Assembly (NCBI GenBank): GCA_037969115.1
Contig: JBBKWQ010000215.1
Span: 1-7,516 of the forward strand
Length of the DNA: 7,516 nt
Source: JBBKWQ01 sp037969115
GTDB lineage: Bacteria > Actinomycetota > Acidimicrobiia > Acidimicrobiales > Ilumatobacteraceae
Reading direction: 5' to 3'
The notes under the pieces are model-generated. The model did no database searches. It was not told the origin of the DNA and saw only the letters and a program-made list of their open reading frames with translations. Within the stretch, counting starts at the first letter, position 1; every line of letters starts with the position of its first letter. This document shows, in pieces, positions 7,101 through 7,516 of this stretch. The position numbers and the translations under genes were made by a program.

Positions 7101-7111
7101 GACGATGAGTG
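7094..7111 (-). promoter_or_regulatory. Small hairpin covering the DUF4190 start codon
   Basis: CACTCAT (7094-7100) and ATGAGTG (7105-7111) are perfect complements around a GACG loop, and two further pairs form beyond one mismatch (7091-7092 with 7113-7114). In the mRNA the ATG is part of the 3' arm. With no Shine-Dalgarno sequence in front, the structure could lower initiation or couple it to upstream translation. A stem this short could be chance. Confidence 0.35.
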
Positions 7112-7164
7112 TCGCAGCTGGCGGCGGCGGCGACCGGCACCGTCGGACCCTTCACGCGTGCCGC

Positions 7165-7516
7165 TCACGGCCGTTCGCGGCGAGTGTTCGACTCGATCCG
7201 GAACAGCACGAGAAATATTTCGCACATCACCCGGAAGAACAACACATAGGCGAACCAGAACAGCGGGGCGATCACGATCGCGGCCAGCACCGCCGCGCCT
7301 CCCGCTCGGGCAATCGCGAAGAACACGCCGATCGATGCCAGAGAGATCATCACCACGCCGACCAGGAACAGGATCCGGATGATGCTCGGGGTCACGAATG
7401 TGGTGAAGCTGAGGTCGAACACCCTTCCGAGAATCCCCGTCGAATCGTCGGCACCGCTCTTGGCCGACCCGGCAACGGTGGACGGTCGGTTCGTGCGGGC
7501 TTCCTTCGCCGGTGCC
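7165..7516 (-). CDS. DUF4282-type membrane protein, 5' end beyond the window
   Basis: The frame is open from its stop at 7165 to the right edge, giving 117 visible codons including the stop. A GTG at 7422 could begin an 85-residue protein, but the sequence before it continues smoothly (STGILGR, then VFDLSFTTFVTP), so that GTG is probably internal. VFDLSFTTFVTPSIIRILF is the entry of the DUF4282 domain. Two membrane segments follow, divided by the short AIARAGG loop, and the domain closes with the usual LFRVMCEIFLVLFRIESNT. The visible upstream part is a hydrophilic linker rich in A, S, T and K, as is common before this domain. The function of DUF4282 is unknown. The promoter and start of the minus-strand transcription unit lie outside the window. 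Confidence 0.8.
   Translation of the reverse strand, partial: APAKEARTNRPSTVAGSAKSGADDSTGILGRVFDLSFTTFVTPSIIRILFLVGVVMISLASIGVFFAIARAGGAAVLAAIVIAPLFWFAYVLFFRVMCEIFLVLFRIESNTRRERP

Noticed and set aside
1..7516. CRISPR array, tRNA, insertion sequence, phage or defence genes
   Set aside because: No short spaced direct repeats, cloverleaf-like sequence, transposase motifs or known defence domains were seen on either strand.

Overview
The window is high-GC DNA with GTG and ATG starts and gene families typical of Actinomycetota. The set of secreted beta-propeller protein, SipW-type exported proteins, DUF4190 and DUF4282 proteins and an acyl-CoA-carboxylase-epsilon-like peptide suggests a free-living actinobacterium, possibly of the class Acidimicrobiia. 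That placement is inference from protein style; there is no rRNA or other marker gene here.

Layout. Positions 1-177 form a perfect 66-bp inverted repeat (arms 1-66 and 112-177, 45-bp spacer) that runs to the window edge. It probably marks an assembly or amplification fold-back and removes the true N-terminus of the first gene. The plus strand then carries three genes: a large extracytoplasmic beta-propeller protein (to 2423), a 152-residue exported protein with a SipW-type leader (2532-2990), and, 19 nt further on, an 811-residue exported multidomain protein (3010-5445) with an FN3-like domain and four to five tandem 107-108-residue Ig-like repeats, each of the first four opening with a calcium-loop-like motif. 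The last two share a leader motif and look like one export operon.

After a 12-nt convergent junction, the minus strand carries, in its own reading order, the 3' part of a DUF4282 membrane protein (running off the right edge), a proline-rich DUF4190 membrane protein, a 63-residue peptide resembling the epsilon subunit of acyl-CoA carboxylases, and a calcineurin-like metallophosphoesterase. The last three are tightly packed: 9 nt between the second and third, and a one-base TGATG overlap between the third and fourth. This packing settles the phosphoesterase start.

How they work together: the plus-strand genes are all surface or secreted beta-rich proteins and may build or decorate an extracellular layer or fibre (inference). 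The minus-strand genes form a probable transcription unit of mixed membrane and cytoplasmic functions. No tRNA, rRNA, CRISPR array, transposase, phage gene or recognisable defence system is visible. The least documented items are the end-located inverted repeat, the SipW-type pair and the small overlapped gene.
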